This document shows, one piece after another, positions 47,826-60,996 of a DNA stretch of 64,000 nucleotides (position 1 is the stretch's first letter; each line of letters starts with the position of its first letter). The stretch is from Rutidosis leptorrhynchoides. Lineage: Eukaryota; Streptophyta; Magnoliopsida; Asterales; Asteraceae. The notes beneath the pieces were generated by a model, which saw only the letters and a program-made list of their open reading frames with translations, made no database searches and had not been told where the DNA came from. Position numbers and translations under genes: made by a program. The stretch lies in contig NC_092339.1 in the NCBI RefSeq assembly GCF_046630445.1, positions 78,329,501 to 78,393,500 on the forward strand, given 5' to 3'.

Positions 47826-50810
47826 GAACCACCGACATTAGAATTAAAGCCACTTCTAAACCATTTGGAATACGCTTATTTACATGGTGAATCTGAATTA
47901 CCTTTAATAATCTCGTCTTCTCTTACGAAAAATGAAAAATCTTAACTTATCTCTGTGCTAAAAGCTCATAAACCGGCTATTGCATGGAAGATTCATGACA
48001 TTAAAGGCATAAGTCCTTCGTATTGCACACATAAAATCCTTATGGAAGAAAATCATAAAACCTATGTGCAACGCCAACGAAGACTAAATCCAAATATGCA
48101 AGATATTGTTAAGAAAGAAATTATTAAACTGCTCGATGCAGGTTTAATTTATCCAATCTCTGACAGTCCATGGGTAAGCCCAGTTCAATGCGTACCTAAG
48201 AAGGGTGGCATGACCTTCATCACAAATGAAAAAGATGAGCTTATTCCTACTAGGACTGTAACAGGATGGCGTGTCTGTATTGATTATTGAAAATTAAATG
48301 ACGCCACCAGAAAAGATCACTTTCCCTTACCTTTCATTGATTAAATGTTGAAAAGGTTAGCTAGAAATAGTTACTATTGTTTTCTTGACAGTTTCTCCGG
48401 ATACTTTCAAATTCCAATCGCACCCGAGGACCAAGAGAAAACCACCTTCACGTGCCCTTATGGTACTTTTGCTTACAAACCCATGCCATTTGGAGTTTGC
48501 AACGCCCCTGCAACCTTTCAAAGGTGCATGATGGCAATTTTTCACTACATGATAGAAGAATGCATGGAAGTTTTCATGGATGACTTTTCAGTCTTCGGTG
48601 ATACTTTTGAAACATGTCTAGTTAATCTTGAACGAATGCTTATTAGATGCGAGCAATCAAATCTAGTACTTAATTGGAAGAAATTCCATTTCATGGTTAA
48701 AGAAGGCATCGTTCTTGGTCATAAAATTTCAAAGGAAGGAATTGAAGTGGATAGAGCTAAAGTAGATGTAATTCCTAAACTTTCACATCCCACCAATGTT
48801 AGAGGAGTTAGGAGTTTTCTAGGGCATGCCGGTTTTTACCGACGTTTCATAAAAGATTTTTCTAAAATTGCCACTCCTATGAACAAACTCCTAGAAAAAG
48901 ATGCTCCATTCATCTTTTCAGATGAATGCATCAAATCTTTTAATATTCTTAAAGAAAAACTTACTAATGCGTCGATCATGATAACTCCAAATTGGAATGT
49001 ACCATTTGAACTCATGTGCGATGCAAGTGATTTTGCAATAGGAGCCGTTTTAGGACAAGGAATTGAAAAACGATTTCAACCTATTTATTACGCTAGTAAG
49101 ACGTTGCAAGGAGCACAAACGAATTACACAACTACTGAAAAAGAACTCCTTGCTATTGTCTTTACTTTTGACAAATTTCGTTCATATCTCGTTCTAGCTA
49201 AAACGGTGGTCTATACCGACCATTATGCTCTTAGATACCTATTTTCAAAACAAGATGCCAAACCAAGATTAATCCGTTGGATCTTACTCTTACAAGAGTT
49301 CGATATTGAAATCCGAGATAAAAAGGGAGCAGAAAATCTCGCCGCTGATCATCTTTCTCGCCTTGAAAATCCTGAATTAGAAGTTCTAAATGAATCGGCC
49401 ATACAAGATAACTTTCCTGATGAATATCTCTTGAAAATCGATTATAATGAAATTCCATGGTTTGCAGACTATGCAAACTACTTAGTATGTGGATTCCTTG
49501 AAAAAGGGTTGTCGTACCAAAAACGAAAGAAATTCTTTAGTGATATAAAACACTATTTTTGGGAAGATCCACATTTGTTTAAAAGTTTCCCCGATGGAAT
49601 AATACGCCGATGAGTATTCGGAGATGAAGCTAGTCAAATCTTAAACCATTGTCACACAGGAACAACAGGAGGGCATTATGGGCCTCAACTCACAGCAAGA
49701 AAAGTCTACGATGCTGGATTCTATTGGCCTACAATTTTCAAAGACGCACACCTTCTTTCTAAATCCTGTGATGCTTGTCAAAGGGCCAGAAAAATAAGTC
49801 AACGTGATGAAATGCCACAAAATATCATTCAAGAATGTGAAGTATTTGACGTTTGGGGTATTGACTTTATGGGTCCATTTCCAAAATCTCATAATAATCT
49901 CTACATTCTCGTTGCCATTGATTATCTATCTAACTGGGCGGAAGCACAAGCTCTCCCAACTAACGATGCAAGAGTTGTAGTCAACTTCGTAAAATGTCTT
50001 TTTGCAAGGTTCGAAACACTGAAAGCTTTAATAAGTGATCGGGGTACTCATTTTTATAATAATCAACTTGAGAAAGTTCTCAAAAGATATGGAGTAACTC
50101 ATAAAATCTCAACCGCTTATCATCCACAAACGAGTGGACAAGTTGAAAACACTAATCGCGCTTTAAAACGTATTCTAGAAAAAACTGTAGGATCAAATCC
50201 GAAGGAATGGTCCATGAAATTGGAGGATGCACTCTAGGCTTTTAGAATAGCCTACAAAACTCCAATTGGAACCACGCCTTTTAAACTTGTTTACGGAAAA
50301 GCATGTCACCTTCCAGTAGAAATTGAGCACAAAAGATTTTGGGCATTGAAGACATGTAATCTTGATTTGCATGAAGCTGGCCGTTTACGGTTAAGTCAAC
50401 TAAACGAATTAGAAGAATTAAGACATGATGCATATGAAAATTCGTTAATCTATAAGGAAAGAACGAAGAAATGGCATGATAAAAGAATCAGAAGTTCAAA
50501 AGAATTTAAGGAAGGAGACAGAGTTCTTCTTTTCAATTCACGATTCAAGCTATTTCCTGGAAAATTGAAATCAAGATGGTCTGGACCATTTATAGTTAAA
50601 AGAGTTTTCCCATACGGAACAATAGAGTTAATAAATTCAAATGGGATTGAATTTAAAGTTAATGGTCACAGAGTTAAACATTGCATACATGGTCCGATGG
50701 AAGTTGACAATGAAGTCAATCATAATTTCACCACCAAAGAAAACTCTCAGAATGAAAACATAAATATGTTGTCAACGACATATGAAAAACCAAAATTGGA
50801 AGACGGAGAG
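47826..50810 (+). pseudogene. A4 RT-RNase H-integrase, nonsense mutations only
   Basis: One frame throughout, continuous with gag-protease. [36 protein letters not shown]. RNase [36 protein letters not shown] finger at 49630-49790. Integrase core: [30 protein letters not shown]-terminus: [15 protein letters not shown], then a tail longer than in A1 and A2 that runs to the T2 border. Stops at 47943, 48288, 48342, 49611 and 50235; no indel seen. Several are C-to-T or G-to-A changes (CAA to TAA, TGG to TAG). Confidence 0.93.
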
Positions 50811-51261
50811 TATAACGACCCTCATTTTTCCATTCTATATTTTTCCATATTAAATACCCAATAATATAATTAAACTTAATAATTAAACTTTAATCGATAA
50901 TGGTTAAGCGTTAAGAATTATAAAATATACTAATTAACTTTGTACATTAATTGACAAGTTAATAAAAATAATAAGTTAATTAACTTTCATGAACAAATAA
51001 ATATTGTGTACTTAAAATAATTAAACTGAGATAATTAAGGAATCATTTAAGCTAATCTAAAGTATAAGGTTTAAAGTGAAAAGTCCCAAAACCCTCCTTA
51101 AAAATGCCCTACCCGAAATTTAAAAAAAATAATAAGTGAATTGCCTAAAATACCCCTATAATTTTTGGCACCCATCATCCCTTTTAACCCCCTCTTCAAG
51201 CCAATTTGTTCCCTAAGTAATTCCTAATTAAACCCTAATTCTAGAATCCTCCTAACACTCC

Positions 51262-51269
51262 TATAAATA
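51262..51269 (+). promoter_or_regulatory. TATA box of T2 LTR
   Basis: TATAAATA, about 40 bases upstream of a CT-rich leader (CTCTCTCAAAATCTCTCTCC). Confidence 0.65.
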
Positions 51270-51645
51270 GAGGCCTAAGCTAACCCATTCTATCTACCAA
51301 ATCACAATTACAACTCTCTCTCAAAATCTCTCTCCCTCTCTCCCTAGTTTCGGCCAAAACTGAAACCACCACCACCATCACCATCGAAATCCATCACCAC
51401 CTTTAAGGGTTTTCCAAGTCATCTTCAAGTGTTCTTCGCGTTCTTCGTGGATCTTAAAGGTGTTCTTCAAATCTTCAAAGTTTTTGTTCATCATCTTCAA
51501 GTGTTCATCAACTTTTCTTGTTAATCTTCATCCATCTTCATCAAGGTAACAAACCCTAGATCCAAAACTCTTAAAGTTTACTTTCAATTCATGTTATAAT
51601 ATTAATCGTATTCATACTAGTTCATATACATATATATTGTTCTTG

Positions 51646-51647
<2 letters not shown>

Positions 51648-51719
<72 letters not shown>
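51648..51719. repeat. (TA)n microsatellite in T2 LTR
   Basis: Pure TA dinucleotide run of about 72 bases. Confidence 0.95.
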
Positions 51720-51731
<12 letters not shown>

Positions 51732-52086
51732 CCTACGGTATATATAAAAAAAAAGAATTTTATGTTTGATCTTTAGAAACCTAAAACCTAATAAAGATTA
51801 TGTTAAGGTGGTTATAATTGGAAGGTTATATACACATTACATATATATATCTACTAGTAAAAAAAATATAAATATATATACATACATACACATACGGTTA
51901 TTTAAAAAAAAAAGATTTTTAGTTTGATCTTCCAAACCCTAAAGATTGTTAGAAGATTTGTTAATGTTTAAAAGGGTAACTAGATATGTACATACCATAA
52001 ATAGATACACTATGCCTATTTGTAAAATAAAAATATATAAAACATATATATACATATATATACACGAGTATATGCATATATATAAA

Positions 52087-52105
52087 ATATATATATATAT
52101 ATAAA

Positions 52106-52146
<41 letters not shown>

Positions 52147-52150
52147 CATG

Positions 52151-52228
<78 letters not shown>
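52087..52228. repeat. Second TA-rich tract in T2 LTR
   Basis: Two long TA runs separated by CATATACATGAAA; they lead directly into the telo-box cluster. Confidence 0.95.
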
Positions 52229-52231
<3 letters not shown>

Positions 52232-52515
52232 CCCTAATTACATCTAAACTATACTACATTAATTAAAACCCTAAAACCCTAATACTACTTTAATTATTAA
52301 AACCCTAATCATTACCTAATCATTACTACATTAAATAAAACCCTAAACCTAACCCTAATTACTTAAACCCTAATTTACTAAACCCTAATTTATTAAAACC
52401 CTAATTTATTAAACTCTAGGACATTAATTAAACCCTAGACATTTATTACAAACCATAATCATTAAAATACTACTTTAATTAATTAAACCTGATTAATTAA
52501 TTAATGAAACCCTAA
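52228..52515. repeat. Telo-box cluster (AACCCTAA motifs)
   Basis: About eleven AACCCTA motifs in one orientation within some 290 bases, separated by AT-rich spacers of varying length. Not a tandem telomere array. Confidence 0.85.
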
Positions 52516-53809
52516 TAATACTTATACTAATATTTAACACTTACACTTATACTATTATTAACACATATACTATACTACTTATATTATAACGCATAAAAAC
52601 ATTTTGGGATATATATTAGATATATATAGATCTTCGAACTTTCTTGACGAATGGTTTCTACGAAACTCTAGGCGGAAGAGTTTGGATTTTATGATTTAAA
52701 TGATCCTATAGCTCAAGCCCCTAGACCTGAAATGGCCATTCGAAGGGAAAGGGGTGATTGGAAGTATATCTAATATGGCAAGTATCCTAAAATGGAAACA
52801 CTTTTAAAATAGAAACTTTCTAATTATAAACTTACTAAAATGGGAAACTTACTAAAAATAGAAACTTACTAAAAATAGAAACTTTCTAAAAATAGAAACT
52901 TTCTAAAAGTAGAAACTTACTAGGAATGGAAACTTAGTAAAACAAACTATACTTAAACACTTACATACTTAAACTTAAACTTGGGCAAAACACTTACTAC
53001 TCTTAAATGTCAATAGGTTGACTTTTCTGCTCACTCATCCAACTTTCTATTCCGAGGAATAACTAGCTCTCTCTACTTACTAAGGTGAATTCATAGCCCC
53101 ACTCTTTATTGCTAGCAAACTTACTTTTATTGGGGTGAGACACATGCTGTTTTTACATTTTACAATTTAGACACAAGTGCCAAACTGCTAAACTATGCTA
53201 TGCCCGGCTATGTCCGACTAAGTCCCTACAGTGATATTTTTAATTGCTCAGAATGTATGCTTAATTATTGGGGGTAGGCCTATCGGGAGTAACGTCCCCG
53301 ATACATTTGACCAAGTCATTGTATTACTTACTAATGAAATTAAACCGGCAAGTATAAACTACAACTTGTCTTTGGGGCAAACTTGAACATTTAGTCTAAA
53401 TATCACGCACTGGCATAACTTTTTGATCTGCGAGATCAAATTTACAAACTAAATCTTGTGGTCTAAAACAAGGGTCTAACTTATTTGTTAAACCTATGAT
53501 TTCACTCAACCATTTTGGTTGACACTTTAGCATGTTTTGTCTAAGGTGCTGATTGATTCAAGCTTTCTTACTTACTGCTTATGCGATGCTACTTGGACAT
53601 AGGATCAAGAGATATCGCATTTATTACTATTGCATTTGAACATTTACTATGTTGCTATTTCCGTCATTGTAACGACATTTCATTTATTCCACTGCGTGCT
53701 CAATAAAGTTTATTTTATCATTTAGTATTGTTCTCGTATATTATAATATGTTGGTTTGTTTGATATTAAGTCACATTTCGCCCAGGCCCTAACTGGGGGT
53801 GTGATAGAT

Positions 53810-53827
53810 TGGTATCAGAGCATAACC
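53810..53827 (+). other. Primer-binding site, initiator-Met type (T2)
   Basis: TGGTATCAGAGC followed by ATAACC. Confidence 0.9.
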
Positions 53828-54014
53828 AGGCTGTTATAGAGAACCAGGATTACATTTTTATGCATGCCTTATTTTCTAGCTAGGGTGCCTTAGCAATCTA
53901 GGAAACTATAACCTTTCCTGCCTTAGACTTTAAAGCACTTAGGATTGCCCAACACTTATGCTTTACTAAACTTGACTTAAAGATTCTAATCAAAGTCTCT
54001 TTCCTAATGTTAGG

Positions 54015-54799
54015 ATGTCAAGCTCAAGCATTAACAAGCCTAACAAAGACACTCTCAACCCTACCACCGAGGTAGGTGTTGGACACTCTGCAACTTCGAG
54101 ACCTGTTCGAAGTCCTTCCTACAATCCTGCCTCACCGTCACCAAATTATAGCCCAAATACTATTCAGGACATGGGTCTCCTCAATACTATCCAACTCCGA
54201 GAATCGAGGATAAAGGAAAACGTCATGAAGAAGCTGGTCCGTCAAGGAAGAGAGCCCGATCTCCTTCTTATAATGATGCTGCTAAGTATGAGATCTTGAA
54301 CCTACGAAAAGATACCGAGAGGAACATTGAGGGTTTGCTTTGCCACATGGCGAGAGTGGAGGTCTATATGGATGAGAGAGATCGCGAAATTAAGAAATTG
54401 GTGGAAGAAAACATGAAGCTAAGAAAGGAGTTAATGCTGCTAAGGTATGAGGAAGAGCGCAACACCCGTTGCGGAAAGCAATCACTTGCTCATCTCAAAG
54501 AGGAAGTTGATATCCGGATGAATATAGAGAGAAGTCGTGTTGACAAGCAGTTGGCACTAAAGGAATACGACACCAATACCGTCATTAGTCGTGTTACCAA
54601 CCTTTACGACAATCTCGAGTACCTCTACGAAAAGCAAAAAGAAAAGAACAAGCGATATGAGAAGTTTATGAAAGATTCTCTCGACTCTCAAACCGAAAGT
54701 CTAGAGAAACTTGTGAAGGATAACATGGAAAAAGTGATGAAGCAGTTTGAGGACGAGAAGAAGAAATATGAAGACTACTTCAATCTTAATATTTCTTAG
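54015..54799 (+). pseudogene. T2 accessory coiled-coil ORF before gag (one frameshift)
   Basis: An extra sense-strand ORF between primer site and gag. The first part starts MSSSSINKPNK and is Ser/Pro-rich. A single frameshift at about 54150-54190 separates it from the second part, whose frame is open back beyond the ATG at 54296 through a basic RKRARSPSYND segment. The second part is a long charged coiled coil (about 150 residues, e.g. REIKKLVEENMKLRKELM). No domain I can name. The whole would be about 260 residues. Tekay elements usually start gag soon after the leader, so this is an additional ORF; T3 has different ones in the same place. Roles in RNA binding or virion assembly are guesses. 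Confidence 0.65.
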
Positions 54800-55021
54800 T
54801 TATTTTTCCATTTTCCATCGATGTAAAGGCTATGCCTTAAACTATTTTCTATTTACGAATCGTGTATTAAAAGGCTTATTTAACGCCTCGTTCCTTAATA
54901 ATATAAAGTGTTTTATTAATATCATGTGATATCAATGCTTTATCTTATTCATACTTGTAATTGCTCAACCCTATAACTTGTTAACTTATCTGACTTATGT
55001 TCACTTCTATGTAGCAACATC

Positions 55022-55920
55022 ATGGTTCGCCCAGCTGCACCTACTGTTAACAATATCGTATTGACTACCGAGCAATTCCAACAGTTACTCACTGCCACCC
55101 AAGGCAACGTTCAAGTTAATAATGTTAATCCTCAACCGAAACCTTGTTCATACAAGGACTTTACAAACTGTCATCCTCCCGCATTCAAGGGAAATGAAGA
55201 AGCTGTCGAACTAGTTCGTTGGTTCGAGAAGATGGAGTCCATTTTCCATATTTGCAACTGTGGTGATGACGATCGAGTAAAGTATGCCACTAGCTTATTA
55301 GGTGGCAATGTTTTAGCTTGGTGGTCTGCTCATGCCAAGTCCGTAGGAATTGACAATGCTAATGCAATTCCATGGGACGAACTCAAAAGCATGATGATTA
55401 ATAAATTCTGCCCTCGAAGTCAAGTTCAAAAACTTGAAGCCGAGTTCTGGGAACTCAAGGTGAAGGGAACTGATATTGAAAGCTACACCAACCGTTATCT
55501 TAAGCTTTCTACTCTATGTCCCGAGATGTTTCCTACCGAAGCTAGAAGGATTGAACGATATATTGAAGGTATCCCCGAGGATGTTCAGGGGAATGTTATT
55601 GCTGCCGAGAAGGTTACTCTTGATGCTGTGATTCTTATGGCACAAAATTTGATGTTGGCCAAGAGAAGAAGAGTGTCGGCTAGTAAGCAGGTTGAGACCA
55701 AGGGTAATGATGGTAAGAGGAAGTTTGAGTCATCTCAAGATTCTACTCAAAATGCTAGTAAGAAGCCTGTGGAAGGTACAAGGTCGAATTATAAGGGTAC
55801 CTATCCTTTCTGTGTTCGTTGTGATAGGCATCACCCGGGGAAGTGTACTGCTACTTGTTCGTTGTGTAAGAAAGTGGGACACGTTGCTAAGATGTGTAAG
55901 ACTCTGATAAGGCTATTGTT
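55022..55920 (+). pseudogene. T2 gag
   Basis: MVRPAAPTVNN start; Retrotrans_gag domain (YKDFTNCHPPAFKG, VRWFEKMESIF, ALLGGN-type LLGGNVLAWW, KFCPRSQVQKLEAEFWEL); Lys-rich linker; Cys motifs CVRCDRHHPGKC and CSLCKKVGHVAKMC, with a third (CYTCGEKGHISPNC) after a frameshift near 55905. Apart from that shift the gag frame is open. It is the second ORF after the accessory ORF. Confidence 0.9.
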
Positions 55921-57533
55921 CCAGCTAAAGCTCCTCCTACATGTTATACTTGCGGAGAAAAGGGACACATTAGTCCAAATTGCCCTAAGAAGAAGGATAA
56001 TCCCGCTCCTGGAACTAATACTACTGCTGCGAAGGGTCGTGCGTTTGTTATCACTGCTGCTGAAGCTCGAGATGAGGATGAGGTCATCACGGGTACATAT
56101 CTTATCAATAATTGTTATGCCACTATTTTATTCGATACTGGTGCTGACAGAAGTTACGTGTCTAGTGAATTTTGTACCCTATTTATGGAAAAGCCTCAAC
56201 CCTTAGAAACTAAACGATTAGTAGAAGTAGCCAATGGAAAGATCATGCAAGTCAATAAAATCTATAAAAACTGCAACCTAATCTTAGCCAATAAATAATT
56301 TAAGATAGACCTTTTGTCGGTCGAGCTCGGAAGTTTTGACATCGTAGTTGGAATGGATTGGTTACATCCATTACATGCTGCTATCATGTGTTACGATAAA
56401 ACTGTTCAAATTCCATTGGGAAATGGAGAGACTCTCATCATCCAAGGTGAAAAGAGTGGTTCCAATATCAATATTATCTCATGTATCAAAACCGTCAAAT
56501 ACCTTATGAAAGGTTATCCAGCTATTCTAGCCCACGTTAAGATGATTGAATCAAAAGAGAAGAGTATTGACGATGTACCAGTCGTTAAAGACTATCCCGA
56601 TGTGTTCCCCGAAGATCTTTCTAGTCTTCCACCTCCTCGACAAGTTGAATTTCAAATTGATTTAACTCCCGGTGCTGCACCTATTTCTAAAGCTCCATAC
56701 CGATTAGCACCCTCCGAGATGAAGGAATTATCCAACCAACTCCACGAACTATTGGATAAAGGTTTCATTCGTCCAAGCTCATCCCCATGGGGAGCTCCTA
56801 TTCTGCTTGTTAAGAAGAAGGATGGTACGTTAAGGATGTGCATTGATTACCGCAAACTTAACAAGCTTACTATCAAGAACCGTAATCTGTTGCCACGTAT
56901 TGATGATTTATTCGACCAACTCCAAGGGTCAAGCGTCTATTTAAAGATTGATTTGAGATCCGGTTATCACCAACTCAGAGTCAAGGAATCCGATATTCCT
57001 AAGACTGCTTTTCGCACTCGCTATGGGCACTATGAATTTTGTGTCATGCCTTTTGGTTTGACCAACGCACCTACTGTGTTCATGGATCTTATGAACCATG
57101 TTTGCAAACCTTATCTCGACAAATTCGTCATTGTTTTCATTGATGACATTTTGATCTACTCCAAGAGTGAGGAAGAACATGAGCAACATTTGCGCATGAT
57201 TCTTGAACTCTTACGAAAGGAATAACTTTATGCTAAATTTTCTAAGTGCGAGTTTTGGCTCAAAATTGTACAATTCCTTGGACATGTTGTTGATGGAAAT
57301 GGAATACATGTCGATCCAGCCAAGATTACTGCTATTCAGAACTGGGAGATACCAAAGATTGCGAAGCATATTCGTCAATTTTTGGGACTTTCCGGTTACT
57401 ATCGAAGGTTTATTAAAGATTTTTCCCTACTTGCTAAACCTCTTACAAAGCTAACTCAAAAAGGGAAGAAGTTTGAGTGGTCTGAAGAACAGGAATCTGC
57501 TTTCAAGATTCTAAAGGAGAAATTGACCACAGC
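55921..57533 (+). pseudogene. T2 protease, RT and start of RNase H, interrupted by T3
   Basis: Third Cys knuckle, then protease with FDTGAD and VVGMDWL, a stop at 56296 (CAA to TAA), then [40 protein letters not shown], and the intact catalytic FIDDILIYS box (about 57130-57165). A stop at 57223 (CAA to TAA) follows, then the RT-RNase H linker ([26 protein letters not shown]). T3 interrupts it at 57534, at the start of RNase H. Confidence 0.92.
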
Positions 57534-60500
57534 TGTAGTGACCCGAACTTTTCCATGTTTATATATATTAATTGAGATTGATATTTACATGATTAAATGT
57601 TTCCAACATGTTAAGCAATCAAACTTGTTAAGACTTGATTAATTGAAATATGTTTCATATAGACAATTGACCACCCAAGTTGACCGGTGATTCACGAACG
57701 TTAAAACTTGTAAAAACTATATGATGACATATATATGGATATATATATATAGTTAACATGATACTATGATAAGTAAACATATCATTAAGTATATTAACAA
57801 TGAACTACATATGTAAAAACAAGACTACTAACTTAATGATTTTTAAACGAGACATATATGTAACGATTATCGTTGTAAAGACATTTAATGTATATATATC
57901 ATATTAAGAGATATTCATACATGATAATATCATGATAATATAATAATTTAAAATCTCATTTGATATTATAAACATTGGGTTAACAACATTTAACAAGATC
58001 GTTAACCTAAAGGTTTCAAAACAACACTTACATGTAACGACTAACGATGACTTAACGACTCAGTTAAAATGTATATACATGTAGTGTTTTAATATGTATT
58101 TATACACTTTTGAAAGACTTCAATACACTTATCAAAATACTTCTACTTAACAAAAATGCTTACAATTACATCCTCGTTCAGTTTCATCAACAATTCTACT
58201 CGTATGCACCCGTATTCGTACTCGTACAATACACAGCTTTTAGATGTATGTACTATTGGTATATACACTCCAATGATCAGCTCTTAGTAGCCCATGTGAG
58301 TCACCTAACACATGTGGGAACCATCATTTGGCAACTAGCATGAAATATCTCATAAAATTACAAAAATATGAGTAATCATTCATGACTTATTTACATGAAA
58401 ACAAAATTACATATCCTTTATATCTAATCCATACACCAACGACCAAAAACACCTACAAACACTTTCATTCTTCAATTTTCTTCATCTAATTGATCTCTCT
58501 CAAGTTCTATCTTCAAGTTCTAAGTGTTCTTCATAAATTCCAAAAGTTCTAGTTTCATAAAATCAAGAATACTTTCAAGTTTGCTAGCTCACTTCCAATC
58601 TTGTAAGGTGATCATCCAACCTCAAGAAATGTTTGTTTCTTACAGTAGGTTATCATTCTAATACAAGGTAATAATCATATTCAAACTTTGGTTCAATTTC
58701 TATAACTATAACAATCTTATTTCAAGTGATGATCTTACTTGAACTTGTTTTCGTGTCATGATTCTGCTTCAAGAACTTCGAGCCATCCAAGGATCCATTG
58801 AAGCTAGATCCATTTTTCTCTTTTCCAGTAGGTTTATCCAAGGAACTTAAGGTAGTAATGATGTTCATAACATCATTCGATTCATACATATAAAGCTATC
58901 TTATTCGAAGGTTTAAACTTGTAATCACTAGAACATAGTTTAGTTAATTCTAAACTTGTTCGCAAACAAAAGTTAATCCTTCTAACTTGACTTTTAAAAT
59001 CAACTAAACACATGTTCTATATCTATATGATATGCTAACTTAATGATTTAAAACCTGGAAACACGAAAAACACCGTAAAACCGGATTTACGCCGTCGTAG
59101 TAACACCGCGGGCTGTTTTGGGTTAGTTAATTAAAAACTATGATAAACTTTGATTTAAAAGTTGTTATTCAGAGAAAATGATTTTTATTATGAACATGAA
59201 ACTATATCCAAAAATTATGGTTAAACTCAAAGTGGAAGTATGTTTTCTAAAATGGTCATCTAGACGTCGTTCTTTCGACTGAAATGACTACCTTTACAAA
59301 AACGACTTGTAACTTATTTTTCCGACTATAAACCTATACTTTTCTGTTTAGATTCATAAAATAGAGTTCAATATGAAACCATAGCAATTTGATTCACTCA
59401 AAACGGATTTAAAATGAAGAAGTTATGGGTAAAACAAGATTGGATAATTTTTCTCATTTTAGCTACGTGAAAATTGGTAACAAATCTATTCCAACCATAA
59501 CTTAATCAACTTGTATTGTATATTATGTAATCTTGAGATACCATAGACACGTATACAATGTTTCGACCTATCATGTCGACACATCTATATATATTTCGGA
59601 ACAACCATAGACACTCTATATGTGAATGTTGGAGTTAGCTATACAGGGTTGAGGTTGATTCCAAAATATATATAGTTTGAGTTGTGATCAATACTGAGAT
59701 ACGTATACACTGGGTCGTGGATTGATTCAAGATAATATTTATCGATTTATTTCTGTACATCTAACTGTGGACAACTAGTTGTAGGTTACTAACGAGGACA
59801 GCTGACTTAATAAACTTAAAACATCAAAATATATTAAAAGTGTTGTAAATATATTTTGAACATACTTTGATATATATGTATATATTATTATAGGTTCGTG
59901 AATTAACCAGTGGCCAAGTCTTACTTCCCGACGAAGTAAAAATCTGTGAAAGTGAGTTATAGTCCCACTTTTAAAATCTAATATTTTTGGCATGAGAATA
60001 CATGCAGGTTTTATAAATGATTTACAAAATAGACACAAGTACGTGAAACTACATTCTATGGTTGAATTATCGAAATCGAATATGCCCCTTTTTATTAAGT
60101 CTGGTAATCTAAGAATTAGGGAACAGACACCCTAATTGACGCGAATCCTAAAGATAGATCTATCGGGTCCAACAAGCCCCATCCAAAGTACCGGATGCTT
60201 TAGTACTTCGAAATTTATATCATATCCGAAGGGTGTCCCGGAATGATGGGGATATTCTTATATATGCATCTTGTTAATGTCGGTTACCAGGTGTTCACCA
60301 TATGAATGATTTTTATCTCTATGTATGGGATGTGTATTGAAATATGAAATCTTGTGGTCTATTATTATGATTTGATATATATAGGTTAAACCTATAACTC
60401 ACCAACATTTTTATTGACGTTTTAAGCATGTTTATTCTCAGGTGATTATTAAGAGCTTCCGCTGTCGCATAGTTAAATAAGGACGAGATTTGGAGTCCAT

Positions 60501-60787
60501 GCTTGTATGATATTGTGTAAAAACTGCATTCAAGAAACTTATTTTGTTGTAACATATTTGTATTGTAAACCATTATGTAATGGTCGTGTGTAAACAGGAT
60601 ATTTTAGATTATCATTATTTGATAATCTACGTAAAGTTTTTTTAAAACCTTTATCTATGAAATAAAGGTTATGGTTTGTTTTAAAAATGAATGCAGTCTT
60701 TGAAAAACGTCTCATATAGAGGTCAAAACCTCGCAACGAAATCAATTAATATGGAACGTTTTTAATCAATAAGAACGGGACATTTCA
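57534..60787 (+). mobile_element. T3 LTR (3,254 bp)
   Basis: Starts TGTAGTGACCCG inside T2 RNase H coding sequence and ends GGGACATTTCA two bases before a Met-type primer site. Long for a Tekay LTR. It holds several short pyrimidine-rich and AAGGTAA-like leader segments (58470-58680) and no ORF I would call. The left duplication cannot be checked because the 3' end is outside the window. Confidence 0.88.
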
Positions 60788-60789
60788 GT

Positions 60790-60807
60790 TGGTATCCGAG
60801 CGTTGGT
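60790..60807 (+). other. Primer-binding site, initiator-Met type, variant (T3)
   Basis: TGGTATCCGAGCG differs from TGGTATCAGAGC by A to C at the eighth base. Priming may be weaker. Confidence 0.8.
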
Positions 60808-60996
60808 CTTAGAGAACCAGAAAATTTGCATTAGTGTGTCTTATCGAGTTTGTTAGGATGCATTAGTGATTCTGGACTTCGACCGTGTTTTCTTTAAAAA
60901 TGATTGCTTAACATTTTTGTTGGAAACTATATATTTTTAACATATGAATATTATGTGATATATTAATCTCTTAACGTGTTTGATATTATGTGATAG

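Larger units (their letters stand above)
50811..53806 (+). mobile_element. T2 LTR (2,996 bp)
   Basis: Starts TATAACGACCCTC right where A4 coding sequence ends and stops at GTGTGATA, 3 bases before a Met-type primer site. Both ends show TA instead of TG and CA, one transition each. Inside: TATA box 51262-51269, pyrimidine-rich start region (51310-51350), a donor-like CAAG|GTAACA near 51546, TA tracts (51648-51719 and 52087-52228) and a telo-box cluster (52228-52515). The left border is less certain than the right because the 3' LTR is outside the window. Confidence 0.8.

Noticed and set aside
52228-52515. Telomere or interstitial telomeric array
   Set aside because: The AACCCTA motifs are separated by variable AT-rich spacers and lie inside an LTR; there is no tandem 7-base array.
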